Positions 52,165 to 63,923 of a DNA stretch of 64,000 nucleotides are shown here, piece by piece. Origin of the DNA: Paramecium sonneborni. Its lineage: Eukaryota; Ciliophora; Oligohymenophorea; Peniculida; Parameciidae. Location of the stretch: the NCBI GenBank assembly GCA_905182985.1, contig CAJJDN010000024.1, positions 1-64,000 of the forward strand, read 5' to 3'. The notes under the pieces are model-generated. The model was given only the letters and a program-made list of their open reading frames with translations. It had not been told where the DNA came from and ran no database searches. The translations under genes were made by a program, and so were the position numbers. How positions within the stretch are numbered: position 1 is the first letter of the stretch; each line of letters begins with the position of its first letter.

Positions 52165-53981
52165 AACTATTATGATTATTATTATTATTATTATTATTAT
52201 TACTACTACTACTATTATTATTATTATTATTACTACTACTATTATTACTATTATTATTACTACTACTAGTATAATTATTTAATATTAGAAGTAAATTTAG
52301 TTTTATTAAAATTAAGGTTTTCATAATTATTTTCTTAAATAGATTCTTACTAGTTAATTTTCTCGACTTAAATTTATTGAGTTTATGCAAAAGTAGTAAA
52401 ACAATTTTTTTCAGTTTTTGGTTCAAATATTTCTTGCTATTTGTTAAAATTAAATTCAGTTTTTGATTATTTTGGTTATTCAAATAGTGGCTTATTTTAC
52501 ATCAGCTCTAATTGTAAATTCTTTAACTTTTATAATTCATTTTAAGAATTCAAAGTTGCTAATAATTTATTATTATTATTTAATATATTATGAGTAGATT
52601 CTTTATTTTATGAAAGATGTTCTCGATTCGCAATCGGAGAATAACCATTTTTTGCTGGTTAAAAAACTGTATATAATTTTTCTTAATTAAAATTAGTTGG
52701 AGATTATAAATAAGTTTAAATAATTTTTTCTTAATACAAATCTGGAGTATTTATTTATTATTGTTATTAATCTTAAAATCTATTTGTTTTAGAATACTCA
52801 TCATTTAATTTAGTTTCTTAAGGTTTCAAATAATCTGATAATTGATTTTAATGTTTTTAAATAGATTCAATCTTATTATTCAACTTTTACAAATAGTCAA
52901 TTTATTAATTGAATTTACTAGTATTTTGTATTGGTGTTTTCTCTTCAATTTATTGTTAAGAAACCTACATTTAATATTATGGATCATAAGTAAATTTTTT
53001 AATCTCCTAAATTTATTTAATCTTTTAAGTTGGATCTTGTCTAAGACTTTGAAAATTACTTTATTAATCAACAAAGGATTATGATTTATTTTAGTTTTCT
53101 AACGATTTTAAGAAAGTTAAGTCATTTTATTTTAATTAATATTATTTATTAGTTTCAAGTGTAGGATTAATAAGATTTTCTTGAGAACAAAAGCTTTGTT
53201 TATTTTAAACAGCTAGCTTTGATTATTATTATTTAATTAATTCTAATTATTATTGCAATAATATTGCTTATTATTCGAGATATTTTTACTTTTTGAATTC
53301 TTATGTTTTTAAATCATCATACCTTACTTCTCTAATATCTTATTTAAATTTATCTGGTTATTAATTGACTTATATGATTGTATTTGAATATTTTTTAGTA
53401 ACTTCTTAAATGTCTCTCAAAATATTTTGTTTTAAATTATCAACCATTTCAGACAAAGGTTCTCTATAATTAGGTTTATGTTATATTCTCAAAGGACTTA
53501 TTGATCCAAAACCTTAATGATTAGTTTATCTTATGCCTTATATAATACCAGGAGATTACACTCTTTAAATTGGACTTCTTTTATAAATAGGAGTATAACA
53601 ATCTTTTTGAATAAGAGGTTTAGAGAATGGACTTCTAGTTGGACTTCTTACAAAGTTTTCTTTATTACCTGTATAAACACTTTAAGTTCTTTAATTTCTA
53701 CTAAATTATCTATTTGTTTAAATATTGCTTCTATTTGAATAAGATAGATCATTTTCATGTTATGCAAAAAAATTAGTTTGAAAAGGTACTTCACAAAGAG
53801 GTAATTAATGATCAGTTGATGAATTTTTTTTAATTCCAATTATTTTTTTGACTTATGGTTGAAGTGGAGATAGTCGACCTGCAGTTTCATTAATTAGAGT
53901 AGTTAATTATTATACTGCAACATTTGATTTTGGATTTCTGAATACAGGACTATGACGAAGAGTATAACAGTTGTTTAGCAT
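50652..53981 (-). CDS. Glutamine-rich, low-complexity protein of unknown function
   Basis: A 1,110-codon frame runs from ATG 53979-53981 (MLNNCYTLRHSPVFRN) to TGA 50652-50654; a possible 24-bp intron near the 3' end does not alter the frame. The N-terminal third has SP-rich motifs (RHSPVFRNP, FVRSPTRSPFSKP, YKRSPIQRVQSPG), which look like proline-directed kinase or cytoskeleton-associated sites. The middle has Q/K-rich probable coiled coil (NKIESIQKHQNQLSDYL), then a ~72-codon glutamine tract at 52053-52268. The C-terminal part is acidic and Ser/Gln-rich. I do not recognise a folded domain. It sits 18 bp downstream of the START-like gene and 50 bp upstream of the kinase gene on the same strand. 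Confidence 0.75.
52053..52268 (-). repeat. Polyglutamine tract written in TAA/TAG
   Basis: Seventy-two codons in frame with the Q-rich gene are almost all TAA or TAG, with two SQQL-type interruptions (TCA and TTG codons). On the plus strand this is a tta/cta microsatellite. In other frames it would read polyAsn/Ser or polyIle/Thr, which are shadows. Confidence 0.9.
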
Positions 53982-53999
53982 TATTTAAAATTAAATAGT

Positions 54000-55551
54000 T
54001 CATTTTTAACGTAATTCAAAGTATTTCTATACTTTTTAGTCAATCCACTAATAAAATTCTATGTTTTGATTATATTTTTCAAACCAAGGAGATTTCTCAA
54101 AATTCTTAGTTATTTTTTCCATTCTTTCAAATAATTCATGTGCCATCTAAAAAATTAAATAATACAATTACTTTTCTAGCCAAATATCCAATAATCCAAT
54201 TAGGTAGATATTTAACCTATGGATTTGAATTAGTAATAGCACGTACTCTACATTTATTATTATTAATAGGAGTCAATTCAAAAATATAGTAATTGATTAT
54301 CAAACTAACAAGTTTTTTATTTGTTTAAAAATGAATATCATGTTTTTATTAATATTCGATATTCTAATCAATAGACTTACAAACAAAAACTATTGTTCCA
54401 TTAATCATAAGTCTATCAATTCCTTCTCCAACAAAAACAGCTCTTCTATCTGAAATAAATGGAAAGTATACAATTATATCACAAATTTTACAAGTCTTAC
54501 TTAATTATTTATTCATTGATGATCTTTAACAAAATGGAACATAATTTTAATATAAATCTATTTCATTTATTAATGCCATTAATTTTGTTATATTTGCTTC
54601 AAATACAGAGTCTAAATAAACAGTAACTGTTTATTCTTCCTCAAAAAGTTTATATTTAATGATTAAATTTTATGTTTATTTTTCAATTCTCCATCCTCCT
54701 GAATCTAATTCATTTAAATTCTATGTAAGTATAATCTTTTTCTCTTTTAAATCTTCATAGAATTCTTAATAATTTTTCTCTTTAAACCATTAAGCTTATT
54801 TATAATTTAACTTAAGAAAAATATCCTATATAATTTCTAGAGCTTCATCTAGTAAAGCTTCTTTATATAAATTTATAGCCTTTTGCATTCTCATTTCTAT
54901 ATTATTTAATTCTTCTTATTCAGGATTCATGATAATATTATTTTGAAGAAGCTTGTTTTTCGAATGTATTTCAGATTCGACAACTTATTGTTCGAATTGA
55001 TCTGGAATAATTTCATCTTCTTTAAGATTCTCTTCTTAAATAACTTATAATTGACTATTTCTCAAACTATTTTAAGGGAGTCCTTAATTTTCTTCAAACA
55101 TAAAGCTTTCACACAATTACACAGTTTTCTTTTTTTGAAGTGCTTTTGGAGCAAAAGATTTGAAAGATTTAATAGTTTATACTTTAGAAGGAAATCGATC
55201 TAATTAGAATTGAATGATATTATACATTCTTCATATTCATTAAGCATTTTGATAATTTCAAGTGATTTTTCTGAGATATCATCTAATTAACATAGTTATT
55301 TATATAACTAAGTTTAAATAATTGATTACTCTTGTATTTGGATCAAGTTTATTAATTTGTTCTTTAAGCCCTATTTTAAAATTATAGTAGTAATCTATAA
55401 TATAGGTACAATGATCAAAGGCAATACATTTATTTAGTATTATATCAAACTATTATATTATGTATGAGAACTTTACTTCTTTTCTAAATTCTTCATAGAT
55501 ATAATCAATAGTTTGTATTTGAGATTCTTCTTCACATAGATAATTTTTCAT
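54000..55551 (-). CDS. START-like lipid-binding domain protein
   Basis: ATG 55549-55551 (MKNYLCEEESQIQ) to TGA 54000-54002. Three introns of 22, 26 and 25 bp leave exactly 493 codons. Residues ~1-190 are acidic and helical. A short helical, TPR-like piece (AINLYKEALLDEALEII) precedes a domain from about residue 245 with the look of a START/Bet v1 fold: DSGGWRIEKQTQNLIIKYKL, VTVYLDSVFEANITKLMAL, DIIVYFPFISDRRAVFVGEG and a closing amphipathic helix (LARK joined to MAHELFERMEKITKNFE across the last intron). START domains bind lipids or sterols and move them between membranes; the ligand is unknown. It runs divergently from the K+ channel gene. Confidence 0.75.
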
Positions 55552-55810
55552 AAAAGAGTTTATTGATTATTAATTAATATTATATATGATAGTTTTTATA
55601 GAGTAATCAAATCCCACTAAATATTTTGATACATTATTATTTTTAGTTGTTATTAAATAAAGTAAGTTATATTCAATATTTTTAATTTTGTTTTATAATG
55701 AGTATAAAACAGGTTCACCCAATGAATGAAGGAGAAGAGTAGAATGAATTCAAAAAAGGACTACAGTAATTAATAAGTTATAATAGTATTCAGCTCTGTT
55801 CAAACATTCA
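55552..55810. promoter_or_regulatory. Divergent intergenic region, START-like gene and K+ channel gene
   Basis: 259 bp between two divergent start codons should contain both promoters. An ATG at 55698 on + opens a short frame (MSIKQVHPMNEGEE) that could be a first coding exon of the channel, but I find no canonical intron to join it in frame. Confidence 0.4.
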
Positions 55811-58323
55811 ATGATCTTAGAAGAAGAAGAGTATAGGTTAGAGAGGCAACTTTAATTTTATCTCCTAAAATGTAAAAAGTTCATTTCATATAATAGTCAA
55901 TAATATCAGCAAATGTTATAACCAAAAATAAGTTAGTTTACCAGTTAAGATTAAATTATGGAGGAAGAAGATGTTTTAGTTTTAGATAGCTATAAAATTA
56001 AATTTAATAGAGCCATTAAAAGATTACTTATCATTCTAAACTTTGCTAGAGCTACTAAATACTTTTCAAAATAGAAATAGAAAAACAATATTACTTAGAG
56101 TTTAATTTAAAAATAAGGCATTCCTTTTCTTCCTCACCTCAAGTTCATTCGTTTATGGAGAGAAATGATGAACTTTAACACAGTTATTGCTACTATTGTT
56201 TATCCTATATATATCACATATTCAGAATTTGATTCTTATGTATAATAATCATTTATATTAGGATTTTATAACCATAGTTACATTTATAATTGATTTTTTT
56301 TTCTTTTTTGATGTGATATTAGAATAGATGATTTGTTAAGTAGATAACAATAATATTCTTTTGAAAACATTTCCATCTATTTTTATACATAACTTAACTG
56401 GATGGTTAATTTTTGATATTCTAACTATCATACCTTATAAAGTATTTGTAATCAAGATTGAAGATTCTTTCTAATTGAGAGACTATTTTAATTTATTAAA
56501 ATTAATAAGATTATTTAAATATTTCATAAAAACAGATAGAAAAATACTTTATCATTCAGCAGATCCTAAAAAGATTGAAATAACAATATAAGATTAGTTA
56601 TCTTTCTTTGATTATTTTTAATTAATTGATGCTAAAGTGTTAAGTGTATTAAGAATATTCAAAAATATGTTAATACTAATAAGTGCATTTGGTTGTTTAT
56701 GGCATTAGGTCAAATATTATGAAGGAATATCTATAGATGAAGATAATGATAATTGGACTTCATATATTGATGGATTATTCTGGGCTATTTAAACAGTTAC
56801 TGTGGTTGGATATGGTAATGTTTCTATTTCTACTTCTATGTAATATAATCTAGTAATAATTTGGCTTTTAATTGGAGTGGGATTCTATTCTTTCACTATT
56901 GGCAATCTAACTCAAATATTAGAATAATAAACATCAGCTGAAATTTAAAAAGAGAATTTAGAAGATCTAGAAAATCTGATGGATTCTATCATCATTCCAG
57001 AATGGTTATCAAATTAAGTCTCTAACTTTTTAACTTACAATCTAGAAAACAATTCTTTTTGGAATTATAGAAAGTATATTTAAACTGTAATAATTAGAGA
57101 ATAATAGACTCTTTGCCAGGATAACTTAAAAAATATACAATTTGTTTTTCCTAATAACAATTAGTTGTTAATACTAATCTATTTAAATTAGATATTAATA
57201 TTGCTTCTAAATTATTACCATATATGACTATCTTCTTCTATTAGAAATATGAAACTATTTATTATGTTGGATCTCCTAGTATGGATATCTTCTTTCTAAT
57301 TACAGGAGAAGTATTATTCTTTTCATAATTATTTTAGGTGAGATTATGTGATGATTAAGGCAGAAGTCTCTTAAATATTATGGAGGGTAGTATCTTTGGT
57401 GAAATGGAAATATTAGATTAAGTTAATAGAAAATAAAGTGCTATTGCTTCTAAAAATTCTATTGTAATCATTTTTCCAGTCCAAATATTTCTTAATATCA
57501 TTTAGATTGATGAGAATTTATCTTTTGAAATTGAATAATTGGGTTTGAGAAGAAAAATTCTTATCAAAGAAAGCCATCTCAGAATGAAATGTAATTATTT
57601 TACTTTATTTACATAGAAAATCAAAAGGTAAGAAGAGTAAGTTGTATAAACTACAAAGAATAACGTAAACCAACAGATATAAGTAAAAATATTATGGAAA
57701 AAGAATTTAAATCTTAAATTTCAAAAGAATCTTTTTAATTTGTTTAAACAAGAATATTAAAATATGTTTTTGGAAGAAATTAAGAAAGAAAATGGAGATT
57801 ATTTCATAAATTCAGAGATGCTGTTTAAAAAGTGATGAAATTTAATAAATAAAAAAGAGAACTTAATAAAAGAAGAAGAGAGAGCTTTTTAGGATTGAAA
57901 ATGATTAATAATTTCAAAGGTACTACTGAAAATGAATAATTGATGATTAAATAAATATTTAAATTGTAAAAATAAAAAAGATAACTAATGAAAACCTTAA
58001 AATAAATAATTAACCATGTAAAATCAGGTATATAAGCACCATTAATTATTACTCCTTCACCTTATTTTTATTGTTTATTATAGGAATAGAAATAATTTAT
58101 GTTAGAGAAGAAGGAACTCGAAAATTAAAACAAACTCTAAAAACAATAAAAACTAAAAAAAATTAATCCTTATTACTAACTCAGACACTTAAATGATTTT
58201 TGGAGTAAATTCTAAAATGAATTGATTTCCTATAAAAATGTAAGAACAGAACTCAGATACTAATAAATGGAAGTAGATGGAGTTTATTTTGAAATTTAAG
58301 GTTTGATAAAATCTATTATGTGA
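55811..58323 (+). CDS. Cyclic-nucleotide-gated type K+ channel, with frame breaks
   Basis: The N-terminus (FNRAIKRLLIILNFARATKY, GIPFLPHLKFIRLWREMMN) is typical of Paramecium CNG/HCN-like K+ channels. A 22-bp intron near 56240 joins it to the membrane domain. S1-S6 follow, with DFITIVTFIIDFFFFFDVIL, a weakly charged S4 (FNLLKLIRLFKYFIKTDRK) and the pore WAIQTVTVVGYGN carrying the K+-selective VGYG filter. The C-linker (IPEWLSNQV) leads to a cyclic-nucleotide-binding-like domain (YETIYYVGSPSMDIFFLITG, GSIFGEMEIL). Near 57175-57190 and again near 57620-57650 the conserved reading changes frame and no GT..AG intron repairs it. It continues to TGA 58321-58323. Either these are sequence errors or the gene is a recent pseudogene. 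It would act in ciliary or cell-body membranes. Confidence 0.75.
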
Positions 58324-58611
58324 TATTGAGTATCAATAAATATTTAAACTAAATAAATATATAAAAATCATTTTTCTTTTTCTTTACATTATTATATTAA
58401 TTAGAGCAAGTAATCTTCATAAATATTATCAAACTATCATTAATAGATATAAATTACTATCTTTCGATATTTGTAAACTATTTTTTATTCGTTTGAAACA
58501 TCACTTAAACACTTATGAAATTATTTAATATAAGATCTATCTTTTTAAAAACTTTTCAGTTGACGAACATTTTCAAAATTCTACAATTTTTCTGGTATTT
58601 ACAAAGATTTG

Positions 58612-60604
58612 TCAAAATTAGAAAATAGGTGTTTAGCCTAGTTTTAAAAAAATCTCTACTTTTTATCGATCATCATTTCTAATATCTTTTCCATTAATTT
58701 AAATAATAGATGGAAATCTATAAACCAAAAATTAAACCATGAAAGTACAATTATTAATTGGATTATTGAGTATTGTTAATTTTTGAATTTCATTTAAATG
58801 CTTTGAAATAGATAAAAATAATTTACTTCCAATTTGGCTATTTGTAATAGACTATTGATATAATTATCTTTTAAGACTAATTCTTTTAATTTTGAATAAT
58901 CTTTTAAAATTGACAATTAAGTGTCAATAATAGAATCGAAAAATACATATTGGAAATGAATTTTTTCAATAATTTAATTAAAATTTTAAGTTGGTAATAC
59001 CATAGCTGATGCAGTTCCATAAATCAACAAAAAAACATCCTAAATAATTATTCATAAAAAGTATACATCTTCAACTTCAGCATGTCCTCCTTCTACAAGT
59101 TAATGTTCTAGACAACTTTTTTTATTTAATTAATTATTTTTTTCTAACAATTAAATTCTTTTTTATTCAGCAGTCCATTATTTTTTAATTAAAATAATAA
59201 TATCATCTTCTTAAGACGCAGCTGTGGTAGGTAAAGAATTCTTTTAACTTGATATAGTTTCTCTAAGTGGTTATTGTTATTACTATGAGGGTTAAGAATT
59301 TTTATAAATAATTGGTTCTTTTTTAATTTAAACTAAAGGCACAATATCATCTTTAGTTTTAAATTCTGAAGCAACACCATGAATTTCAAGGCCCATTTAA
59401 ATAGGTTTTTTTGGTTTTTGTTATGATTATAATTGTTATTATAGTTATTGATTGATAGTTTTTTTTTTAATTGGTTCAGTTTTTGGGATTTCAGAAAATA
59501 AGATTTCTTATTTGATTTATTCAATTAGTTTTCCATCTAATATTTTTAGAGATTCAAAGGTTTAACAAATATATTTATAATAATCTGATTTATTGTTTTA
59601 GATGGGATTGTTTTCAAGGGATAATTCTTATAAATTAAAAACACAAGGAAATGTATTAATTTTGTTTTGGGACATAAATAATTTTTATAATTAAGGGAGT
59701 ACTATATGAGGAATATGAAAATACCTTATAAATGATCAATATTGTCAATTTAATTCATTTTGATATTGAGTTCAATTAAAGAGTTTAATTCTTCAAGTGC
59801 TTCTAATTTGGTAATGAGATTATTGCCGACATTTAAAATTTTGAGACTTTTCAATTTATTTAATCCTTCTAAATTGACAATACGATTGCTGTGTAAATCT
59901 AGAACTTCTAATTTAGTGAGATGATCTAAATTTTATATTCTTCTGATTTAATTTTTAGGTAACAATAATACTTTTAATTTTTGAACTTATTTTAATTCAT
60001 CGATTTCTTTAATTTAATTATCATAAAAGTCTAGATATAAGAGATTAGGCAAAGAAACTAGATTTTGAATAGAAGTAATTCTGTTATGTTGATATGTTAA
60101 TATTTTTAACTTTTCTTCTCCTTCTAAAAGTGGCATATGAGTTAAATCTAAATAATCAAGACTTAATTTTTCTAAATTGTTAGCTCTTTCCATAGGTCTT
60201 CTATAACAAACCCATATGCCAGGTATTTATTATAATTCAGAGAATATAATGTTTCCTCCATTTTCAATTTTTTTGATGGTTCCATTTTTAACTAAATATC
60301 GATACCTTAAGTAAATTAGAATTAGATTACCTTTCATCTATTTCAACTTGAAGTATATCTTAAAATTCTTGAGAATAACAAAGTACATCATTCTTCATTT
60401 TCTTTTTAGAAATTTCAGGCAATTAATTAGATAGAGGTGTTTGATTAGATTAAGTTGGTTTATAGGATGTTTTTTTAGAAAAACCAGTTGAATAAGTAGC
60501 ATTTGCTTCAGAAGATCTTTGATTCTTATTTGGAGACATAGATGATTTTGTCTTATGTAAATAATTTGAATTGTTACATATGCATAGCGTGATTCTTTAT
60601 TCAT
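58612..60604 (-). CDS. SDS22-like leucine-rich-repeat protein
   Basis: ATG 60602-60604 (MNKESRYAY) to TGA 58612-58614. Five introns (26, 25, 23, 27 and 26 bp; three end AAG) leave exactly 622 codons. After a ~90-residue Ser-rich lead there are SDS22-type 22-residue LRRs: LEKLSLDYLDLTHMPLLEG, KLKILTYQHNRITSIQNLVS, LLYLDFYDNQIKEIDELKQ, VLLLPKNQIRRIQNLDH, VLDLHSNRIVNLEGLN, ILNVGNNLITKLEALEE and ELNIKMNQIDNIDHLQ. A charged middle part follows, with a helical stretch (QEDDIIILIKKQWTAEQKR). A second short LRR set with cap (LTILNNPINN, FLVYRFPSIIQINGKDI) closes it. Such proteins bind phosphatases or ciliary/axonemal partners; the exact role is unknown. An internal ATG at 60537-60539 is an alternative start. 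Confidence 0.82.
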
Positions 60605-60614
60605 TAAAATAATA

Positions 60615-62234
60615 ATGTATAAAAATGAACTAGACTACACTGCAAACTTAAAATTTATAGATGATATAACATCAAAAGAGTTTAAATAATATGAAGTAGG
60701 TCATAGAAAGACTTATTCATAACCAGATCAAGTTTAATTAAAAAGATAAGCTGATCGATTGGGTAATTGTTTTATAATAAACATTAGAAATTTCCCTTAA
60801 TCAAAGTTTAACATTGTAAATGTACCCAAGCATTTTTAAATATATCAGGATTAAAGTAAAAGAATTAACAAAACCATTGAATTTTGTTTATGAATCCAAT
60901 AATAATTAATGTTTGATTAAGATATTTGTATCATCAATAACTGATAGTCCAAACATTTTAAATAATACTTTACAAGTCATTGTAAAAATATTAATAATAA
61001 ATTAGAATAGATCAAGATTTTAATTTACTGAACCACCCTCTCATATACCCAAATTCAAATGTGACTATGTATATTTATCAATCTACACTGATAAATATAC
61101 AGATTTAAAGATTAAAGCCACTGCTGGAGTGCATCAATCAAATAATAATAGAAGTCTTTAGAAAAGATAATAGACTCCAACACTTTAAATTCCAAGAGAA
61201 TTATTCACAGCTAGAGAACCAGGTAGTTATACCTATAGAAGTAATTTCTCTTGTAATAATTTTATTCAAATCTCAGTAGTGCATAAACCAAAAACTAATT
61301 AATCATCATTTATTCGATCAAATAAAGAGTCTTAAGTCAAATTTAAACTTATACTGGATTTTAAGATCAAGAATACTAAATAAAAGAATTCATTGATTGA
61401 AGAAATGATGAAAAAGAAATCTATGATATAACATAATAAGAAAGTTCATTTATTAGAATCTTCTTACACTCATGAACTTGACAGGTTGCAATCCAGAGTA
61501 TCAAGACTAAGAAGTGAAATCAAATGCCATATTAGCAATATAGATATGTTATGGCTAGAGTTACTAGTTATAACATTATTATCTAAAGCTATCAAACATT
61601 AATATTATGTATGTTTAAATTTAAATAGAAACGAGTCATGAGAATAGTTATAACTAATAAGGTTTAGGTTTGTTGTAGAAAATTTATGAGAATTATGCTT
61701 AATAAAATTAGTTCAAGATATTAATATGGTAAAAAAGAGGCTGTATATCTTGATACTAATATTCTATTTTACTTTGGTGCCAAACTCATGAGAAATAAAG
61801 CTAAACTTAGAGCTTATTCTATTTTAAATCATTTTCTTTATAGATATGGTCATCTATCAAATGGAATGAATAAAATGTCTTAGTTCAATTTAAAAATCAA
61901 ATACATTTAATAAAAATGGAAATAATATAAGAAATGTGAAACCAATTATTTAAATAGGGTTGCTGATTAAATTATTGATAAATGGGGCTTTTTATATCGA
62001 GAAATAATAAGTGAGCTCTAAAATGCTCCAAAATCTGCACCAACTTAGGATAAAAGATTGCTTTTAGAAGCTATATCTGATAATCTTAACAATTATAAAA
62101 AATCATTTCTTTAATTCAATAACATTTTCGATAAGTTGGCCACTGGAACTACTGTTTTTAGGCCAATGAACAATATTATTATGAAAGACATTATGCATCA
62201 ATATGTTGTTAAAAAAGCCAATAAATTTTAATGA
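60615..62234 (+). CDS. Conserved-looking protein of unknown function
   Basis: ATG 60615-60617 (MYKNELDYTANLKFIDD) to TGA 62232-62234. Introns of 25 bp (near 60765) and 20 bp (near 61608) leave exactly 525 codons; a further 24-bp stretch near 60985 could also be an intron without altering the frame. The N-terminal half has a beta-rich segment (KYIRIKVKELTKPLNFVYES, CDYVYLSIYTDKYTDLKIKA). A basic helical stretch follows (EMMKKKSMIQHNKKVHL, DRLQSRVSRLRSEIKCHI). The C-terminal part is helical (RVADQIIDKWGFLYREIISE). I do not recognise a domain. Its start lies only 10 bp from that of the divergent LRR gene, so the two probably share regulation. Confidence 0.7.
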
Positions 62235-62295
62235 TTTATATATTTATTGATATATATATTATTAAATGTATAGAAGTAGATTAAAATATGGTTAG

Positions 62296-63031
62296 TCAAG
62301 ATTTGATATGGCTATGACAGATCTTATGAAATAAATAAAAATGTTACTTCAGCAATAATAGATTAGAGTGATTCCATAAGCAATTCATCCATCTATAAAA
62401 TATAAGAAAAAGAATTACAAATGGAAATATTTTAATTGTACAGTTAGGATTAATTTCTCTAATTAAGGACTCTACATTACTATCTCGTTAAAATAGAATA
62501 GCTGCATTAAAGAACTGATAATAATTTTCTGATTTAATAAAATTAACAATAGTTGTATACCTCTAAAAAAGAATGTATGTTTGCTTTTTGAATTATTTTG
62601 GATCCAAAAATGTAGACCAAAATTCTTATCATTTACTTCATATTCTCTATAGAAGAAATCAAAATCGAATGTTAAATTAGAATTTGATATATTATCTGTC
62701 GTAATTGATCTATTTGTGACAAGTTTTAAAATTTGTAAAAATTCTTATTCATTCAATTTTAGTTTTGGAGAATAGATAAGAATTTTAAGTTAACAAATAT
62801 CTTCTTCTATACCTTCATCTGCAGGTATAAAATCGAAATTAAGAAAAGCTGATTCAGACAAACTTTTTTTTCTTGAACTCTCTCGTATTATTATTTATCC
62901 AATTTATTCGTATTTCTTTTGATTAATACATTATAAGTAGATACTTTAAGATATTCTTCACATGTTTAAGCATGTAAAGCTCCACTTCTACGACGTCTTT
63001 CATGAATTGGTTGTTTTTATTATTGTGACAT
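62296..63031 (-). CDS. Small protein of unknown function
   Basis: ATG 63029-63031 (MSQQQKQPIHERRRRSG) to TGA 62296-62298. Introns of 29 bp (62916-62944, ends AAG) and 32 bp (near 62546-62577, ends CAG) leave exactly 225 codons. The sequence begins basic, then runs acidic (FIPADEGIEEDICQLKILIY) and ends with NLTFDFDFFYREYEVND, FGLHFWIQNNSKSKHTFFF and NYYQFFNAAILFQRDSNVES. An optional 26-bp intron near 62414-62439 would give another C-terminus (MDELLMESLQ...). I see no known domain. It is convergent with the gene ending at 62234 and lies 33 bp downstream of PCNA start-to-stop order on the same strand (PCNA ends at 63065). Confidence 0.6.
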
Positions 63032-63064
63032 ACCAAATTATAAATATTTTAATATAAAAATTGT

Positions 63065-63923
63065 TCATTAAGATTCTTCATCATTTATTTTAGGTGCTAA
63101 ATACAATTTCAATGATCCCATCTCTTCAATTATATATTCAATAACTAATGGTTAATCTTAAGACATTGATAATATAACTTAATTTGATAATGCTGATGCT
63201 TTATTAAATAAATTGAAATATCTATTAAATATATAGATATAGATATTTACCTAACTGCAAAACTTAAATTTACAGGTTCATCAACATCACATTCCACTCT
63301 TTCTTCTAATTTCTCTGAATCATTAGTTTTTACAGATACTTATCCTTCTCCAATATCTCCTTTTACATAAAACTTTATTCCATCTTTTGATGTTTCAATC
63401 CCAATTGCTTCATTTATATTACCTAATTCTCGACATATCTTTGTAAATTCATTAGATGGCATTCTAACTACTGAAGAATATTCAGTATCTGGTACACCTA
63501 ATTATTCTTAATCTAAAGACATCAAATTCAATTGAAATTCACTTATTCTATCTAATTTATATACATTCTATTTACTTTTTGATTCAAATGTAAATGATAA
63601 TGTTGTTGGTTCTTCATCTTAAGTTTTTAATGTAATTTAATCATCATTCCCAGAACATTTTAAAATTTTTTACAAATTTTCTATACTCAATCCCATTGTC
63701 AACGATTTCTCACATCTATATTTCTTGAAACCTTTTTCATTCAATTATAATGCTACCAAAGCAACATGTGAAGTGTCCATTGCCTTTTTTTATTTGTTCA
63801 CTATTTTACCTATAAAGATATTCCTGTTCCATTTGCTTCTAAATTTACATTCTTTACTAATTCTTTTACTGCTTCAACTATCTTTTTAAATTATACTCCA
63901 TCACTAAACTTAGCTTCAAACAT
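63065..63923 (-). CDS. PCNA: Proliferating cell nuclear antigen (DNA sliding clamp)
   Basis: ATG 63921-63923 to TGA 63065-63067. Two introns (63784-63809, 26 bp ending AAG, and a 29-bp one near 63224-63252 ending TAG) leave 268 codons, i.e. 267 aa, close to the ~260 usual for eukaryotic PCNA. It starts MFEAKFSDGVQFKKIVEAVK. It contains AMDTSHVALVALQLNEKGF (usual MDSSHVxLV), SLTMGLSIENLQKILKC, RMPSNEFTKICREL, VSFAV-type VNLSFAVRYFNLFNKASAL, and ends near LKLYLAPKI, the conserved C-terminal strand. PCNA forms a homotrimeric ring that tethers DNA polymerases and binds PIP-box proteins during replication and repair in the nuclei. All landmark motifs are present and the frame is clean. Confidence 0.97.

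Noticed and set aside
51983..52483. Asn/Ser-rich frame on the minus strand and an Ile/Thr frame on the plus strand
   Set aside because: Both are alternate frames of the tta/cta microsatellite that encodes polyglutamine in the true minus-strand gene.
53648..54145. Start of the Q-rich gene at the upstream ATG of MAHELFERMEK
   Set aside because: That exon belongs to the START-like gene: a 25-bp intron joins LARK to MAHELF and the frame stops at TGA 54000-54002; the Q-rich gene begins at 53981.
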